DNA of 64,000 bases from an uncultured Bacteroidales bacterium (GTDB lineage Bacteria > Bacteroidota > Bacteroidia > Bacteroidales > UBA932). The position numbers and the translations under genes are program-made. Shown piece by piece: positions 43,308 through 51,494 of this stretch. Positions within the stretch are counted from its first letter, which is position 1; every line of letters begins with the position of its first letter. The stretch spans positions 62,001 to 126,000 of the forward strand of contig CALUQB010000003.1 of assembly GCA_944322815.1 (NCBI GenBank), written 5' to 3'. Under the pieces are notes generated by a model. That model saw nothing but the letters and a program-made list of their open reading frames with translations, made no database searches and was not told where the DNA came from.

Positions 43308-44102
43308 ATGAAACAGTATCTTGACCTGCTGAGACATATCCGGGAAAACGGCACGATGAAGCATGACCGTACCGGGGTGGGTACGCAGAGTATATTCGGC
43401 TATCAGATGCGCTTCGATCTGAGCCAGGGGTTTCCTCTGCTCACGACTAAGAAAGTGCATCTCAAATCCATCATATACGAACTCCTGTGGTTTATTTCGG
43501 GTGATACGAACATTAAATATCTGAAAGATCACGGCGTCTCCATCTGGGATGAATGGGCAGATGAAAACGGAGACCTTGGTCCGGTATACGGACATCAGTG
43601 GCGCAGTTGGCCGACTCCTGACGGAGGTACCATAGACCAGCTTTCGAATGTGATAGAGACCCTGAAGCATAATCCTGATTCCCGTCGTATGATAGTGTCG
43701 GCATGGAATGTGGCAGAGGTCGACAGGATGGCTCTTCCACCATGTCATACCATGTTTCAGTTCTATGTGGCTGACGGCAGGCTTTCCTGCCAGCTCTACC
43801 AGCGCAGCGCCGATGTGTTTCTCGGAGTGCCTTTCAATATCGCATCATACGCTTTGCTGACCATGATGATAGCTCAGGTATGCGGATATGAGCCGGGGGA
43901 ATTCATCCATACGACCGGTGATACCCATATTTACAAGAATCATTTCGACCAAGTGGCTCTTCAGCTTTCACGTGAGCCGCGGCCTCTGCCTGTGATGAAG
44001 ATAAATCCGGAGAAGAAGGATATTTTCTCGTTTGAATATGAGGATTTTATGCTGGAGGGGTATGAGCCGTGGCCTGCCATTAAGGCGCCTGTTGCGGTGT
44101 AA
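43308..44102 (+). CDS. thyA: Thymidylate synthase
   Basis: ThyA makes dTMP from dUMP using methylene-tetrahydrofolate and releases dihydrofolate. The 264-residue protein has [36 protein letters not shown] at the start, the active cysteine in [32 protein letters not shown] and the C-terminal APVAV. Length equals the standard bacterial form. The ATG at 43,308 ([11 protein letters not shown]) is the family start; an in-frame TTG six codons earlier is discounted. folA follows, which recycles the dihydrofolate. Confidence 0.97.
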   Translation: MKQYLDLLRHIRENGTMKHDRTGVGTQSIFGYQMRFDLSQGFPLLTTKKVHLKSIIYELLWFISGDTNIKYLKDHGVSIWDEWADENGDLGPVYGHQWRSWPTPDGGTIDQLSNVIETLKHNPDSRRMIVSAWNVAEVDRMALPPCHTMFQFYVADGRLSCQLYQRSADVFLGVPFNIASYALLTMMIAQVCGYEPGEFIHTTGDTHIYKNHFDQVALQLSREPRPLPVMKINPEKKDIFSFEYEDFMLEGYEPWPAIKAPVAV

Positions 44103-44190
44103 CCGGTGCGTGAGAACGGTCACATTGCGGCGTTGTCTTCGGGATTCGGGCTAAGTCATTTACGGGAGTAAACGGCTACATTGATTAATT

Positions 44191-44760
44191 ATGAAAAAGT
44201 ATATTATAGCCGCGGTGGCGGATAACGGGGCCATAGGCAGGGAGAATGCCTTGCTTTGGCACATTTCAGGGGACATGAAGTATTTCCGGCAGGTTACGAC
44301 CGGGAGCCCGGTCATTATGGGCAGGAAGACCTTCGAGTCCATCGGCAGGCCTCTGCCGAAACGGCGGAATATCGTCATTTCGCGGTCTGTCGGAAGCATT
44401 GAGGGTGTGGAGATCGCACGTTCCCTGGAGGAGGCGTTCGCATTGGCCGGAGGCTGTGACGGAGGCCTGGCATTGTCCGGAAACGGGACACAGACATTGG
44501 CCGTAGGCCGGAATGAAAGCCGTATATTGGACGGAAGTCCTGAAAAATGTTTCGTGATAGGAGGCGGCGAGATCTACCGGCAGGCGATGGCTGTGGCGGA
44601 CGGACTGTATGTGACGGAGGTGCATTGCGAGGTGCCGGATGCGGACACTTTTTTCCCGGAGATTTCTTCTGAAGTCTGGAGGGAGGTGTCGAGGTCGGAA
44701 CGTATGAAGGACGAGGAGTCAGGACTGGAATATGAGTTTCTGGTGTATGAGAGAATCTGA
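44191..44760 (+). CDS. folA: Dihydrofolate reductase with an internal insertion
   Basis: DHFR reduces dihydrofolate to tetrahydrofolate with NADPH, paired here with thyA. MKKYIIAAVADNGAIGRENALLWHISGDMKYFRQVT contains the catalytic aspartate (Asp28) and VIMGRKTFESIGRPLPKRRNIVISR the NADPH-binding part; FVIGGGEIYRQAM completes the site. At 189 residues it is about 25-30 longer than usual. The surplus lies at about residues 87-118 (GGCDGGLALSGNGTQTLAVG), a Gly/Ser/Asn-rich loop before the GGGEIY motif. Its DNA shows three imperfect CATTGKCCGKA units, pointing to a local duplication. Confidence 0.93.
   Translation: MKKYIIAAVADNGAIGRENALLWHISGDMKYFRQVTTGSPVIMGRKTFESIGRPLPKRRNIVISRSVGSIEGVEIARSLEEAFALAGGCDGGLALSGNGTQTLAVGRNESRILDGSPEKCFVIGGGEIYRQAMAVADGLYVTEVHCEVPDADTFFPEISSEVWREVSRSERMKDEESGLEYEFLVYERI
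44441..44506 (+). repeat. Imperfect tandem repeat inside folA
   Basis: CATTGGCCGGAG (44,441), CATTGTCCGGAA (44,471) and CATTGGCCGTAG (44,495) follow one another at 30 and 24 bp, in frame. They cover the extra loop of the DHFR and suggest growth by slippage or duplication. Confidence 0.55.
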
Positions 44761-44779
44761 AATATAAAACGAATCAGAC

Positions 44780-46126
44780 ATGGAAAGGGAAAATTTCGGG
44801 AGCCGTTTCGGGGTTCTTGTGGCTATGGCCGGTTCTGCCATAGGACTTGGGAATCTGTGGAGGTTCCCTTATCTGGTAGGTTCTTATGGCGGGGCTGCGT
44901 TCATTTTCGTGTACATTTTCTGCGTGTTCCTGCTTTGCCTGCCGATTTTCATTTCAGAGGTGACAATAGGGCGCAGAAGCCATTCGAACGCATTCGGCGC
45001 CTTCAAGAAGCTGGCTCCGGGGACGAAATGGAAGTGGCTCGGGGCAGTGTCTGTGGTGACTCCTGTCATCGTGGTGTCTTACTATAGCGTGGTAGGCGGA
45101 TGGTCTGTGGAGTACTTCCTGAAGGCAGTGACTCTGGAGTTCACTACGGGGATGTCCCGGTCGGAGATGGGAATGATGTTCGGCAAGTTCATTTCATCCG
45201 TGTGGTCACCGCTGATAGGACATACCATTTTCCTGCTGCTGACTGCTTTCATCGTCATTTCAGGGGTGAAGAGCGGAATAGAGAAGTTCGGAAAGATAAT
45301 GATGCCGCTGCTGTTCGTGCTGATCATCGTCATTGCTGTCCGTGCGGCTACTCTGCCGGGAGCCGGGGAGGGCCTGAAATATCTTTTCCAGCCGGATTTC
45401 TCGAAGATAGATGCGTCCGTTTGCGCAGCCGCTCTCGGGCAGGCGTTTTTCTCCCTGTCGCTCGGGGTGGGTACTATTCTGACTTACGGCTCTTATGTGA
45501 AGAAGGATGAAAACATCATCGCTTCATCGACTTATACCGCTTCTGCAGATTTTATTTTCGCCCTGCTTGCGAGCTGTGCCATCATGCCTGCCGTTTTCGC
45601 TTTCGGCCTGAATCCGCAGGAGGGGCCGGGCCTGGTGTTCGAGACTCTGCCTTTCATTTTTTCGAACATGCCTCTGGGGTGGCTGGTGGCCATACTGTTT
45701 TTCCTGGCACTGATAGTGGCTGCCCTGACTTCGTCCATATCGCTGTATGAGGTGGGTGTGGCTTATCTGGTGGAGGAGAAGAAGTATTCCCGTCGCGGTG
45801 CTTCCATCCTGATTTTTGTCATAGCATGGGTGCTGGGCTGTCTGTGCTCCCTGTCGTTCGGACCGCTTGCCGACCTGAAGATTTTCGGGCAGACCATATT
45901 CAATCTGTTCGACAAGGTGTCGGCGAACATCCTGATGCCTGTGGGAGGCCTGCTTCTGGTCATCTTCGTGGGCTGGGTGATGAAGAGGGCGGATGTGATA
46001 GACGAGATGACGAACGGAGGCCGGCTGAAGGGAAATCTGTGGATTTCAGGTTTCGTTTATTTTCTGATCCGCTACATCTGCCCGCTGGCTGTCGTTGCCG
46101 TATTTCTGTCTGCGCTGATATTTTAG
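44780..46126 (+). CDS. Sodium-dependent transporter, neurotransmitter:sodium symporter family
   Basis: A 448-residue inner-membrane protein of the NSS/SNF family, which imports amino acids or related amines with sodium. The N-terminus has SRFGVLVAMAGSAIGLGNLWRFPYLVGSYGGAAFIFVY, the strict family signature of the first helix with the Na-binding residues. About 11-12 membrane segments follow. LeuT-like TM6 region is visible as GQAFFSLSLGVGTILTYGSY. The substrate cannot be predicted. It starts 19 bp after folA and probably shares its transcript. Confidence 0.93.
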   Translation: MERENFGSRFGVLVAMAGSAIGLGNLWRFPYLVGSYGGAAFIFVYIFCVFLLCLPIFISEVTIGRRSHSNAFGAFKKLAPGTKWKWLGAVSVVTPVIVVSYYSVVGGWSVEYFLKAVTLEFTTGMSRSEMGMMFGKFISSVWSPLIGHTIFLLLTAFIVISGVKSGIEKFGKIMMPLLFVLIIVIAVRAATLPGAGEGLKYLFQPDFSKIDASVCAAALGQAFFSLSLGVGTILTYGSYVKKDENIIASSTYTASADFIFALLASCAIMPAVFAFGLNPQEGPGLVFETLPFIFSNMPLGWLVAILFFLALIVAALTSSISLYEVGVAYLVEEKKYSRRGASILIFVIAWVLGCLCSLSFGPLADLKIFGQTIFNLFDKVSANILMPVGGLLLVIFVGWVMKRADVIDEMTNGGRLKGNLWISGFVYFLIRYICPLAVVAVFLSALIF

Positions 46127-46150
46127 ACTTTTTCTGCCGGTCATGATCAT

Positions 46151-46178
46151 GCAGGAGCGGTTTAGTTTCCGTCCTGCA
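46151..46178 (+). terminator. Hairpin after the NSS transporter gene
   Basis: Arms GCAGGAGCGG and CCGTCCTGC pair with one bulged base around TTTAGTTT. No T run follows; a terminator role is assumed from position. Confidence 0.4.
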
Positions 46179-46194
46179 GGACGAAAACATCTAA

Positions 46195-46216
46195 TTCTTG
46201 CCGGTATCGGCAAGAA
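46195..46216. promoter_or_regulatory. Perfect 9-bp palindrome upstream of the first fic gene
   Basis: Arms TTCTTGCCG (46,195-46,203) and CGGCAAGAA (46,208-46,216) around GTAT. A near -7 box TATCTTTA lies at 46,224-46,231 and the ATG at 46,250, so the palindrome covers the -33 region. It may be the binding site for the Fic protein's own N-terminal HTH domain. Confidence 0.5.
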
Positions 46217-46249
46217 AATGCTTATCTTTACGGAAAATCTGATGATTTT

Positions 46250-47149
46250 ATGCCGGAAACAAAAGAATTTGTCTCAGTACGTGAATATGCGGAAACTCAT
46301 GGGATTTCCGAACGTACAGTCCGAAATTATTGCGCTCTTGGCAAGATACCCGGAGTGTATTTGACGGGCAAGACATGGAATATCCCTGCGGATGCCTCCA
46401 TTCCATCGCGCAAGAATGCGAAGCAACGGATTTCTCCGCTTTTATATGCATTGCGCGAGCAGAAAGAAAGAAAAATAAAGGGCGGGATATATCATCGGAC
46501 TCAGGTTGACCTGACATATAATTCGAATCATATCGAGGGCAGTCGTCTGACCAGGGAGCAGACACGCTATATTTTCGAGACGAATACGATAGGGATAACG
46601 GATGCGGCGGTCAATGTCGATGATATTATCGAAACCACGAATCATTTCAGGTGTATAGATTTTATTATAGACCATGCATGTGAACCATTATCTGAAAGTA
46701 TGATAAAGCAGCTGCACAGGCTGCTCAAATCAGGCACGTCAGATGCCTCCAGATCATGGTTTGCAGTGGGGGATTACAAGCGGTTGCCCAATGAAGTAGG
46801 AGGAATCGAAACTGTCAGACCGCATAAGACAGGTGCAGCAGTCAGGGCTTTGCTTAAGGAATACAAGGCCAGACAGGCAGTGACTTTTGAAGATATTCTG
46901 GACTTTCACCAACGGTTTGAGGCCATTCATCCGTTCCAGGACGGGAACGGACGTGTCGGAAGACTTATAATGTTCAAGGAATGTCTTAAGAACCGCATGG
47001 TGCCGTTCATAATTACTGACGACTTGAAGATGTTCTATTACCGTGGTTTGCGTGAATGGAAATATACTCCAGGCTATCTGACGGATACATGTCTTACAGC
47101 TCAGGACAACTATAAGGCATTATTGGACTATTTCAGGATACAATATTGA
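46250..47149 (+). CDS. Fic-domain protein with N-terminal HTH (class II, self-inhibited)
   Basis: Fic enzymes transfer AMP or another nucleotide group from a nucleotide to protein hydroxyls. The 299-residue protein has a MerR/excisionase-like HTH at residues 5-50 (VREYAETHGISERTVRNYCALGKIPGVYLTGKTWNIP), the inhibitory motif SNHIEG at 92-97 ((S/T)xxxE(G/N), typed by its position before the Fic core as class II), and the active site IHPFQDGNGRVGRL at about 225-238 with the catalytic histidine. Complete motif, so likely active when de-inhibited. The HTH suggests self-regulation through the palindrome upstream. It converges with a phosphatase gene 43 bp away. Substrate unknown. Confidence 0.9.
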   Translation: MPETKEFVSVREYAETHGISERTVRNYCALGKIPGVYLTGKTWNIPADASIPSRKNAKQRISPLLYALREQKERKIKGGIYHRTQVDLTYNSNHIEGSRLTREQTRYIFETNTIGITDAAVNVDDIIETTNHFRCIDFIIDHACEPLSESMIKQLHRLLKSGTSDASRSWFAVGDYKRLPNEVGGIETVRPHKTGAAVRALLKEYKARQAVTFEDILDFHQRFEAIHPFQDGNGRVGRLIMFKECLKNRMVPFIITDDLKMFYYRGLREWKYTPGYLTDTCLTAQDNYKALLDYFRIQY

Positions 47150-47191
47150 ATAATATTTCCAGTTTCATGCAAGTCTCATCGTTTATGTAAT

Positions 47192-47683
47192 TCAGGCGCC
47201 GGCCTGCAGGACGATGCTGTCATAGAGGTTCCGGCAGGCGTCTTCGAGGAGGTCGAGTACCAGTTCGAATCCGTCCGCTCCCATATAGTACGGGTCAGGC
47301 ACATAGTCGAGGGACTGTCCGCTGAAATATGCGGACATTTTCCTTATCTTCCGGGAAGCCTCCACTGACGGGGCTAAGTGCATGAGGTCGGTGAAGTTCG
47401 AGTCATCCATCGCTATGATGAGGTCGAAGTCGAGAAAGTCTGTCATGTCCACAGGCCTGGCCCGGTGTGTGAGTTCATATCCTCTGCTTGCCGCAGCCCT
47501 GCGCATTCTCCTGTCAGGCAGGTCGCCTCTGTGTCCGGAATATGTACCTGCGGAGTCTATGACGAAGTCATCGCCGGCATCGTTTCTTTCCACTATGGTC
47601 CTGAATATCCCTTCCGCCGCCGGAGAGCGGCAAATGTTTCCCAAACAGACGAAGAGTATCTTGTGTTTTTTGCTGGTATTCAT
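47192..47683 (-). CDS. Low-molecular-weight protein-tyrosine phosphatase
   Basis: A 163-residue enzyme with the LMW-PTP active site FVCLGNICRSPAAEG: Cys13 is the nucleophile and Arg19 the anion-binding residue. The general-acid loop is VPDPYYMG at about 130. In other bacteria such enzymes dephosphorylate tyrosine kinases for capsule or EPS export, but no such kinase is in the window. It lies 37 bp downstream of the second fic gene on the same strand, so the two are probably co-transcribed. Confidence 0.93.
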   Translation of the reverse strand: MNTSKKHKILFVCLGNICRSPAAEGIFRTIVERNDAGDDFVIDSAGTYSGHRGDLPDRRMRRAAASRGYELTHRARPVDMTDFLDFDLIIAMDDSNFTDLMHLAPSVEASRKIRKMSAYFSGQSLDYVPDPYYMGADGFELVLDLLEDACRNLYDSIVLQAGA

Positions 47684-47720
47684 ATAGTTGCTTATTGAAA
47701 TCGAAAGCTGTTGATCTTGA

Positions 47721-48794
47721 TTATTGTGTTATGAAGACTCTCCAATTACCTTCCTTTTCCCCGCGTTCCACGTATTTATTTGAAATCAGTTTGTCCAAGA
47801 GCTTCTGTATGGCTGTCACACTGATTCCTGTCACATCTTTCATGTCTGCGAGCGTCAATGTCGGCTGTGTCCTCATGGCATTCAGTATCCTGGTGTAGTT
47901 GGGCGTCCGGAAAACAATCCGCTCACCGTCGTACCACCAGACATTGTCATTTTTTTCGCTTAGAAACAGTACGTCATTGTACACTTCTGTAGCTACCAGA
48001 TCATTGAAGTATTTCAGAAAAGGACGTATGTCGCGGATGCCGGCATTTGCACCGTCCGCCGGTACAGGACCGACTTCAAGGTCTGTCTGATGCAAGGCTT
48101 CCAGGTATTCGTTCTTTCTACGGCTGCGGACTACAATCATCGGATAGCCATGGCGTGTCAGGATATAGTTCACCATCAGCCTTGCAATGCGGCCGTTGCC
48201 GTCCTCGAATGGATGGATACGGATATAGCGGTAATGAAAAAGTGCTGCAATCTCTACCGGAGAAAGTCTGCCTTCCTGTTCAACTGTATTATACCAGTCT
48301 ACCAGATCTCCCATCATGCCCGGAGTTTCCTCCGGAGATGCGTATTCAAATCTGTCGCCATATCGCGTGATGACACTGTTCGGGCGTGTCTTGTACTGCC
48401 CTGCATGAATCACGTAACTTGTCTGCATACCTCCAGGTAAATTATGGTATATTGTATAATTTTCTCTCAGTATGGTTTTATGCAGTGTCCGGATAAAATT
48501 CTGTGTCAGCGGTATTCCTTTCAAGGAAGCTTCTTCCTCCATCATCCGCAGTCCGACATTGCTTGCCGTCATTTCCTGTACGTCACGCACATCCGCCTCT
48601 CCGATTACCTTGCCGAAAAGCAGCAGTATTTCCGTCTGGCCGTAAGTCAATGTATTGCCTTCAATATGGTTACTGTTGAAATTGAAATCCACAGTGAAAC
48701 GTCTGCTCAGCCTTTCCCTGTCTTTGGCAGACAGAGGTTGCAAGGCCTGCCATGCGGCCAACGCTTTTTTTATATTAAGGTATTTCATGAGCAT
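47721..48794 (-). CDS. Fic-domain protein with C-terminal winged helix (class II)
   Basis: A 357-residue protein with the inhibitory SNHIEG motif at residues 41-46, the Fic domain of the DUF4172-free common type, the complete active site IHPFEDGNGRIARL at about 200-213, and a C-terminal winged helix (LTLADMKDVTGISVTAIQKLLDKLISNKYVERGEKEGNWRVFI at about 305-355) for DNA binding. The arrangement is the typical bacterial Fic/DNA-binding protein. It differs from the neighbouring Fic in domain order. It has a -7 box at 48,824-48,831 and an inverted repeat at 48,843-48,874. ATG at 48,794 or 48,788 may start it. Confidence 0.9.
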   Translation of the reverse strand: MLMKYLNIKKALAAWQALQPLSAKDRERLSRRFTVDFNFNSNHIEGNTLTYGQTEILLLFGKVIGEADVRDVQEMTASNVGLRMMEEEASLKGIPLTQNFIRTLHKTILRENYTIYHNLPGGMQTSYVIHAGQYKTRPNSVITRYGDRFEYASPEETPGMMGDLVDWYNTVEQEGRLSPVEIAALFHYRYIRIHPFEDGNGRIARLMVNYILTRHGYPMIVVRSRRKNEYLEALHQTDLEVGPVPADGANAGIRDIRPFLKYFNDLVATEVYNDVLFLSEKNDNVWWYDGERIVFRTPNYTRILNAMRTQPTLTLADMKDVTGISVTAIQKLLDKLISNKYVERGEKEGNWRVFITQ

Positions 48795-48823
48795 TTACGG
48801 GTGTTTGTCCGGTCATTATCGGT

Positions 48824-48831
48824 CAAATATA
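48824..48831 (-). promoter_or_regulatory. -7 box of the fic-phosphatase pair
   Basis: TATATTTG on the minus strand, an exact TAnnTTTG, 30 bp before the ATG. Confidence 0.5.
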
Positions 48832-48842
48832 GAAAAATTTCG

Positions 48843-48874
48843 CCAAAAAGGTTATACTGTTACAACCTTTTTGG
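48843..48874. repeat. Perfect 11-bp inverted repeat between the YfhO-like gene and fic
   Basis: Arms CCAAAAAGGTT (48,843-48,853) and AACCTTTTTGG (48,864-48,874) with a 10-base spacer. Read as RNA it is an A/T-armed hairpin that could end the YfhO-like transcript. It is also placed about 12 bp upstream of the fic -7 box, where a regulator would bind. Both roles are possible. Confidence 0.55.
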
Positions 48875-48877
48875 CCG

Positions 48878-51442
48878 CTATTCCTTCCGGCGGACAGCAA
48901 CGAGACCTGCACCGGAAAGAACCAGCAGCAGATACAATGCTATGGAAGACGCCCTGGAGATGGCGGCACCTGTCATGTAGGACTGAGGTTCGAACCGCAT
49001 CACGATTTCATGCTCTCCGGCAGGGATGAATGTTCCGCGCAGAATCCAGTCGGCCCTGAAAAGTTCTGCAGGCTTTCCGTCTATGGTGAGATTCCACCCT
49101 TTCGGGTAATATATTTCGCTGAATATCACCGCTTGTTCCGAGTGCAGACGGCTGCGGTATTTCAGCTCGTTCGGTTCGTATGAAGTCATCCATACTGAAT
49201 CTGCCGGCGCTATGTCATACTGCGCCAGCCTGCCGAGAGAATCCAGACGCTCGCGTGCCCATGCGAAATCATCTCCTATCACGGCCTCGCTGCGAAGGTC
49301 GGCTGAATCCAGAAGCGCTATTTCCTCGTCAGGGGAAGACGCATGTAAAGCCGAACCGACTATCCAGCAGTTACCGAAAGCCTGATGATTTTCTACAGGC
49401 GGATATTCCCCTCCGATGATGATGTATTTGTCGTTCAGCATTGAAAGCACAGGAATCTCCGGCAGTCCGGCTTCTACATCCTGGACCGTTGCGGAAGAGT
49501 TTATAGTGCGGATGATGCTGTTTATCTCTCCCGACAGATGATGTTCTATCAGATCCTGATATCTCTGAAGCTTCGCAGGGCTATAGCCTCCGATCGACTT
49601 GTGCCAGTAGCTGGCGTGTGAATCGTTGAACGTGTTCACGCTCAGATCCAGCACCCTGTAGTCTGGAGAAGGGTCTTCCAGTATCATTTCATCTGCAGGA
49701 CGTGCGGTGAACTGTGACGAGAAGTCCCTGCGGCTTACGAAATGGTCGCTGTTCAGATATCTCTTGTCCACACCCCAGAGATCCAGCAGTACGAGGGCGG
49801 CCATGGCGAGTCCGGCTATGGTGACGGATTTGCCCTGTGAGGAGTTCCTGTCAGCACTCCTGAGATTCCAGCATATAAGGGCGAAAGCCAGGGTCACGAA
49901 CACCAGGCTCCTGCAAGCATCTTTCACCAGCATGGCCTTTCTGTCAGCCTGCAGTGCATCTGCCAGAATATCCTGCATTCCCGCATCGGAAGCCCCTGAA
50001 AACGAACCTGCCAGAGACGGGAAGATGGCGAAAAGCATACAGAATCCGCCCGTGATGCCGTATGCAGCCAGAGCCGCCTTACGTACACTGCGTGATCCTT
50101 TTTCCGTCTTCCATATCCTGTCGAGCGCCATGAATCCGAGCAGAGGTACAGTCACCTGGAGGATGACCAGAGCCATGGAGACTGTCCTGAATTTGTTGTA
50201 CAGCGGCACGGCATCGAACCAGAGTTTCGTGAACCACATGAAATGGCTGCCCCATGCCAGCAGGATAGCCAGAACAGTACAGATCGCGAGCCACCATTTG
50301 TCACGTCCCTTCACTACGAAAAGCCCGAGGATGAACAGGAATACGGATATGGCTCCCATGTACATCGGCCCTGCTGTGAAAGGTTGCGGACCCCAGTACA
50401 GCGGCAGGTATTTCATGGTTTCGTCTACATCCGGCTGCTGGGCGCGTATGAGAAGGTCGCGGACCTCAGAATTCCTGAGTTTCGGGTCTCCGGAGGATGA
50501 GCCTCCGTTGAAGTTGGGAATCAGCAGGTTGGGAGTTTCCGAGATGCCGTATGACCATGCCGTGGCGTAATCCAGATCCAGCCCTTCGTTCTCTTCTCCA
50601 TCAGCCTGACCGAGTTCCGAACCGCCGCGCATGGAATATTCCGCGTATTCGTAAGTCGGCAGCAGCTTGTTCATATTTGTCGCTATTCCGAGTCCTCCGA
50701 TGACCAGAAGCAACGCCGATGCCGTGAAAAATCCGGCCAGAGCCTTTTTTCTGTCCGTTCCGGACAATATTTTCACAAACACGGCTATCACGTACACCAG
50801 AATGACTATCGCCAGATAATACGAAATCTGAGGATGGTTCGCCTTGATCTGGAAGCTGATGGCGAAAGCGAACAATACCGCTCCGAGGCATGTCTGCAAA
50901 AGCCTTTTCCTGGTCCTTTCGGACAATGCCAGAGCAGACCTGTAAGTGTAGACCATCGCTGCGAGCACCCACGGCATATAGGCTATGGCCTGCATCTTCG
51001 TATTGTGTCCGACCTGGATGATCTGCATGTTGTAGGAACAGAAAGCTATGGCTATCGCCCCGCCTATTGCGAGCAGAGGCCTGATGCCGAAAGCGAGCAT
51101 CAGAAGAAAGCCTCCGAGAAGACAGATGAAGATATAGGTCGCAGGTCTGGCTCCTGTGAGCAGGAAATCGTACAGCCAGGCTGTCCAGTCTCCTTTGAAT
51201 ATGCCGTACATGGAGATGGTCGGCATGCCTCCGAACATCGAATTCGTCCAGAAAGACGGGTCTTCAGGATGGTCTTCGTTATATGTGATCACCTCGTTCG
51301 TCATGCCTGTCCAGCCTGAAATGTCTGACTGGTTCACTATTTTACCTCCCAGCACTTCCGGGACGAATGCGTATGAAATCACTATGAACAGCAGGATGAT
51401 TCCCGCTCCGTACAAAATGTTTTTCACCAAAGTGTTTTTCAT
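48878..51442 (-). CDS. YfhO-family membrane protein
   Basis: An 854-residue polytopic membrane protein with about a dozen membrane segments (for example LYGAGIILLFIVISYAFV, TYIFICLLGGFLLMLAFG, MVARDLY-free AAMVYTYRSALALS) and a soluble C-terminal part before a last helix (IALYLLLVLSGAGLVAV). The early block QSDISGWTGMTNEVITYNEDHPEDPSFWTNSMFGGMP is typical of Bacteroidota YfhO-like proteins. They have a GT-C-like fold and are thought to glycosylate lipid-linked polymers, though this is not established for this branch. It lies 52 bp downstream of a GT4 gene on the same strand, so a common envelope-glycan role is plausible. Confidence 0.85.
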   Translation of the reverse strand: MKNTLVKNILYGAGIILLFIVISYAFVPEVLGGKIVNQSDISGWTGMTNEVITYNEDHPEDPSFWTNSMFGGMPTISMYGIFKGDWTAWLYDFLLTGARPATYIFICLLGGFLLMLAFGIRPLLAIGGAIAIAFCSYNMQIIQVGHNTKMQAIAYMPWVLAAMVYTYRSALALSERTRKRLLQTCLGAVLFAFAISFQIKANHPQISYYLAIVILVYVIAVFVKILSGTDRKKALAGFFTASALLLVIGGLGIATNMNKLLPTYEYAEYSMRGGSELGQADGEENEGLDLDYATAWSYGISETPNLLIPNFNGGSSSGDPKLRNSEVRDLLIRAQQPDVDETMKYLPLYWGPQPFTAGPMYMGAISVFLFILGLFVVKGRDKWWLAICTVLAILLAWGSHFMWFTKLWFDAVPLYNKFRTVSMALVILQVTVPLLGFMALDRIWKTEKGSRSVRKAALAAYGITGGFCMLFAIFPSLAGSFSGASDAGMQDILADALQADRKAMLVKDACRSLVFVTLAFALICWNLRSADRNSSQGKSVTIAGLAMAALVLLDLWGVDKRYLNSDHFVSRRDFSSQFTARPADEMILEDPSPDYRVLDLSVNTFNDSHASYWHKSIGGYSPAKLQRYQDLIEHHLSGEINSIIRTINSSATVQDVEAGLPEIPVLSMLNDKYIIIGGEYPPVENHQAFGNCWIVGSALHASSPDEEIALLDSADLRSEAVIGDDFAWARERLDSLGRLAQYDIAPADSVWMTSYEPNELKYRSRLHSEQAVIFSEIYYPKGWNLTIDGKPAELFRADWILRGTFIPAGEHEIVMRFEPQSYMTGAAISRASSIALYLLLVLSGAGLVAVRRKE

Positions 51443-51494
51443 ATATTCTTTGTCTTACTCTTGTCAGATTCTCTGTAAACGGCTGTATTTACGA

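Noticed and set aside
44155..44175. Short TTTAC/GTAAA pair between thyA and folA
   Set aside because: Five base pairs only and no T run; not enough for a terminator or operator.
47764..47778. GTTCCACGTATTT resembling half a parS site
   Set aside because: Only one arm matches; inside fic and without palindromic symmetry.
49707..50570. Plus-strand reading frame of 287 codons
   Set aside because: Antisense to the YfhO-like membrane protein gene; low-complexity Ser/Arg-rich product typical of a shadow frame.
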